Origin: Parvibaculum sp.
GTDB lineage: Bacteria; Pseudomonadota; Alphaproteobacteria; Parvibaculales; Parvibaculaceae
Direction: 5' to 3'
NCBI GenBank assembly: GCA_031291615.1
Contig: JARLIS010000028.1
Location: 1-64,000 of the forward strand
Length of the DNA stretch: 64,000 nucleotides
In this document: positions 62,492 to 64,000 of the stretch, in pieces
Position numbering within the stretch: position 1 is the stretch's first letter
Layout of the letters: each line of letters opens with the position of its first letter
Program-made: the position numbers and the translations under genes
The notes under the pieces: generated by a model
What the model saw: only the letters and a program-made list of their open reading frames with translations
Databases searched by the model: none
Told to the model about the DNA's origin: nothing

Positions 62492-63856
62492 ATGCGGCGG
62501 CGTGGAACAAAGACGATGGGTCTTCGAAGGCTTTTCGCAACCCTGGCCATTTTGGCAATAGGCCTGCAAGCGGCGCAGGCGGCCGAACGCTCCGACGCCT
62601 TGTCGATCCCTCTCGGCGGCCAGAAAATTCTGAAACTGGACAAGTCGATCGGCCGCATCGCCGTCAGCAATCCGCAAGTCGTCGACGTCAAGGTCGTCAA
62701 TTCGCAGGAGCTGCGCCTGCTCGGCCAGGGCACGGGCTCGGCAGATCTCACGGTCTGGTATGCGGGCGGCGGCGTGCAAACTTCCTGGCGCTGCGTCGTC
62801 GGGGCCGATCTCGGAGGATTGCAATCCGCGCTTCAGGCCGACGCCTCTTTGGCGGAAGTACAGGCCTCGAATACGGGCAAGACGACAATACTCAAGGGCA
62901 AGGTCTACAGTCTCGCCGATCGCCAGCGCGTTCAGGACCTTGCGACGTCTTTCGTCGGCAAGGATGTCCGCAACCTGGTCGAAGTCTCCGCCCAGCGCAT
63001 GATCGCCGTCGACATTCGCTTTGCCGCCGTGTCGGTCGACTCGCTGAAGGAGCTTGGCTTCAATCTCAGCCGCTTCGGCCACGGTCTGCAATTCGGCATG
63101 GCGGCGCCCAATTCCGGCGCGGGCGGCATCGGCACTTCGGGCACGACATTCACCGGCGGCCTGCCGCTCAGCGACGCCTTCAACCTGGTTCTCGACTGGC
63201 CGGGCGCAAACCTTGCCGGTGCGCTCAGCATGTTGTCGAGCGCCAATCTCGCGCAAATGCTCGCCGAGCCGACCCTGATTGTGCGCAGCGGCGAGCAGGC
63301 GGATTTTCTGGCCGGCGGCGAAATTCCGATACCCGTGCCGCAGTCGGGCAGCGCCAACGGCGCCGTCACCATCGAATATAAGAAGTTCGGCGTGCAGCTC
63401 GGCGTGCAGGCGACGGTGCTCGACAATGACCGCATCGTCATGAAGGTGAGCCCGGAAGTGAGCGAGCTCGATCCGGCCAACGGCATCTCGATGCAGGGTT
63501 TCACAATTCCCGCCATCAAGACGCGCTCGACGCGCACGACGGTCGAACTCGGCGACGGCCAGAGCTTCGTGCTGGCGGGCCTCATGTATACCTCCTCCTC
63601 CAACATCGAGGACAAGGTACCGGGCGTCGGCGATCTGCCGGTCATCGGCGCCTTCTTCAAGCGCTCGCAGAATGCGCGGCAGCAGCAGGAACTGATCGTC
63701 ATCGCGACGCCCCATCTCGTATCCCCGATGGAAGCGGGGCAGATCCCGCAACTGCCGGGCCAGGGCAATCCGCAATACGATCAGAGCTTCGGCCAGATGC
63801 TGCTCAACACCAGTCAGCTCGACAACCACGTCGTCCAATACGGCTTGATGAAGTGA
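62492..63856 (+). CDS. cpaC: Tad pilus secretin CpaC (RcpA)
   Basis: A 454-residue outer-membrane secretin subunit. The signal peptide ends near residue 30 (AQAAE). The N-terminal pilus domain shows GGQKILKLDKSIGRIAVSNPQVVDVKVVNSQELRLLGQGTGSADLTVW. A BON-like segment (TTILKGKVYSLADRQRVQDLA) follows, and the secretin domain has LAEPTLIVRSGEQADFLAGGEIPIPVPQ and VELGDGQSFVLAGLM. It forms the pore for Flp pili. GGGGGAGA precedes the ATG. The next gene starts at or inside its stop. Confidence 0.94.
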   Translation: MRRRGTKTMGLRRLFATLAILAIGLQAAQAAERSDALSIPLGGQKILKLDKSIGRIAVSNPQVVDVKVVNSQELRLLGQGTGSADLTVWYAGGGVQTSWRCVVGADLGGLQSALQADASLAEVQASNTGKTTILKGKVYSLADRQRVQDLATSFVGKDVRNLVEVSAQRMIAVDIRFAAVSVDSLKELGFNLSRFGHGLQFGMAAPNSGAGGIGTSGTTFTGGLPLSDAFNLVLDWPGANLAGALSMLSSANLAQMLAEPTLIVRSGEQADFLAGGEIPIPVPQSGSANGAVTIEYKKFGVQLGVQATVLDNDRIVMKVSPEVSELDPANGISMQGFTIPAIKTRSTRTTVELGDGQSFVLAGLMYTSSSNIEDKVPGVGDLPVIGAFFKRSQNARQQQELIVIATPHLVSPMEAGQIPQLPGQGNPQYDQSFGQMLLNTSQLDNHVVQYGLMK

Positions 63857-63861
63857 GCGCC

Positions 63862-64000
63862 ATGCATCGTGTTCTCCTCATATCCGGCGATGCGGCCCTG
63901 GGCGAGCAGGTCAAGCGCGCGCTCGAGGCCGTGGCGACCGTCGTTCGCGCCGATCCCGTCGGCGTCAATATCGTCGAAACGGCAAAGCAATTCACGCCCG
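63862..64000 (+). CDS. cpaE: CpaE/TadZ-like pilus localisation protein, N-terminal fragment
   Basis: Only 46 codons are in the window; the gene continues to the right. It begins MHRVLLISGDAALGEQVKRALEAVATVVRAD, resembling the atypical receiver domain at the N-terminus of CpaE/TadZ, whose ParA-like ATPase domain would follow. A GTG at 63853 is also in frame and would overlap the cpaC stop as GTGA. Gene order after cpaC supports the call, but without the ATPase domain it remains provisional. Confidence 0.5.
   Translation, partial: MHRVLLISGDAALGEQVKRALEAVATVVRADPVGVNIVETAKQFTP

Noticed and set aside
1..64000. CRISPR array, prophage, integron or secondary-metabolite megasynthase
   Set aside because: I found no regular direct-repeat array, phage structural genes, integrase or modular synthase genes on either strand.

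Overview
The window is GC-rich (roughly 62-65 percent by eye) and almost solid with genes on both strands. It carries an alphaproteobacterial housekeeping core: ileS-lspA-DUF3035-M16-M16-pgi-mutL and rpmH-rnpA-yidC-engB-argB. Tad/Cpa pilus genes, DUF2336, DUF1036, many SDR and CoA-type catabolic enzymes and a TonB receptor fit a free-living environmental alphaproteobacterium. The lineage could be Hyphomicrobiales (Parvibaculum-like), but that placement is inference from gene content, not a match.

Layout. 0-9.3 kb holds catabolic and accessory enzymes: the start of an OmpA-type lipoprotein, two SDRs, a GNAT, an alkylsulfatase-like MBL protein, an omega-aminotransferase divergent from an XRE/cupin regulator, a PH-type membrane protein, a PEP-mutase-family lyase with a hotdog thioesterase, and a secreted cyclohexadienyl dehydratase. 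9.4-19.7 kb is a long co-directional housekeeping run. 19.7-27 kb has a HAD phosphatase, DUF2336 and the rpmH-to-argB operon read leftward. 27.3-35.1 kb has a TVP38 membrane protein with a flavoprotein disulfide reductase, a histidine kinase overlapping glucokinase, gamma-glutamyltransferase, a self-cleaving P1 peptidase and tRNA-Arg(ACG).

35.1-48.8 kb is the most interesting part. A tandem Lrp-type regulator, a stand-alone PEP-synthase-type ATP-binding protein, a TonB-dependent receptor, a lipocalin-like protein, a stand-alone phosphohistidine/substrate-binding protein and a D-aminoacylase-type amidohydrolase form three divergent units. Their promoter regions share the element AAAATGCGTAT or close variants. 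A TonB-ExbB-ExbD-ExbD-TPR module follows directly. The simplest reading is a regulated system that imports a bulky substrate through the outer membrane, may hydrolyse a cyclic or acyl amide, and phosphorylates the substrate with a two-subunit dikinase (rifampin-phosphotransferase or phenylphosphate-synthase logic). The substrate is unknown.

48.8-55.2 kb has a crotonase, a diiron-like predicted hydrolase, a DUF1302 outer-membrane-type protein divergent from an AraC regulator, and an orphan transposase-type zinc-ribbon protein. 55.2-64 kb is a Tad/Cpa pilus region: two receiver-only regulators, TadG, a Gly/Ala/Val-rich repeat lipoprotein, an orphan TpsB transporter, cpaB, cpaC and the beginning of a cpaE-like gene. 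I saw no CRISPR array, prophage, integrase or complete insertion sequence.
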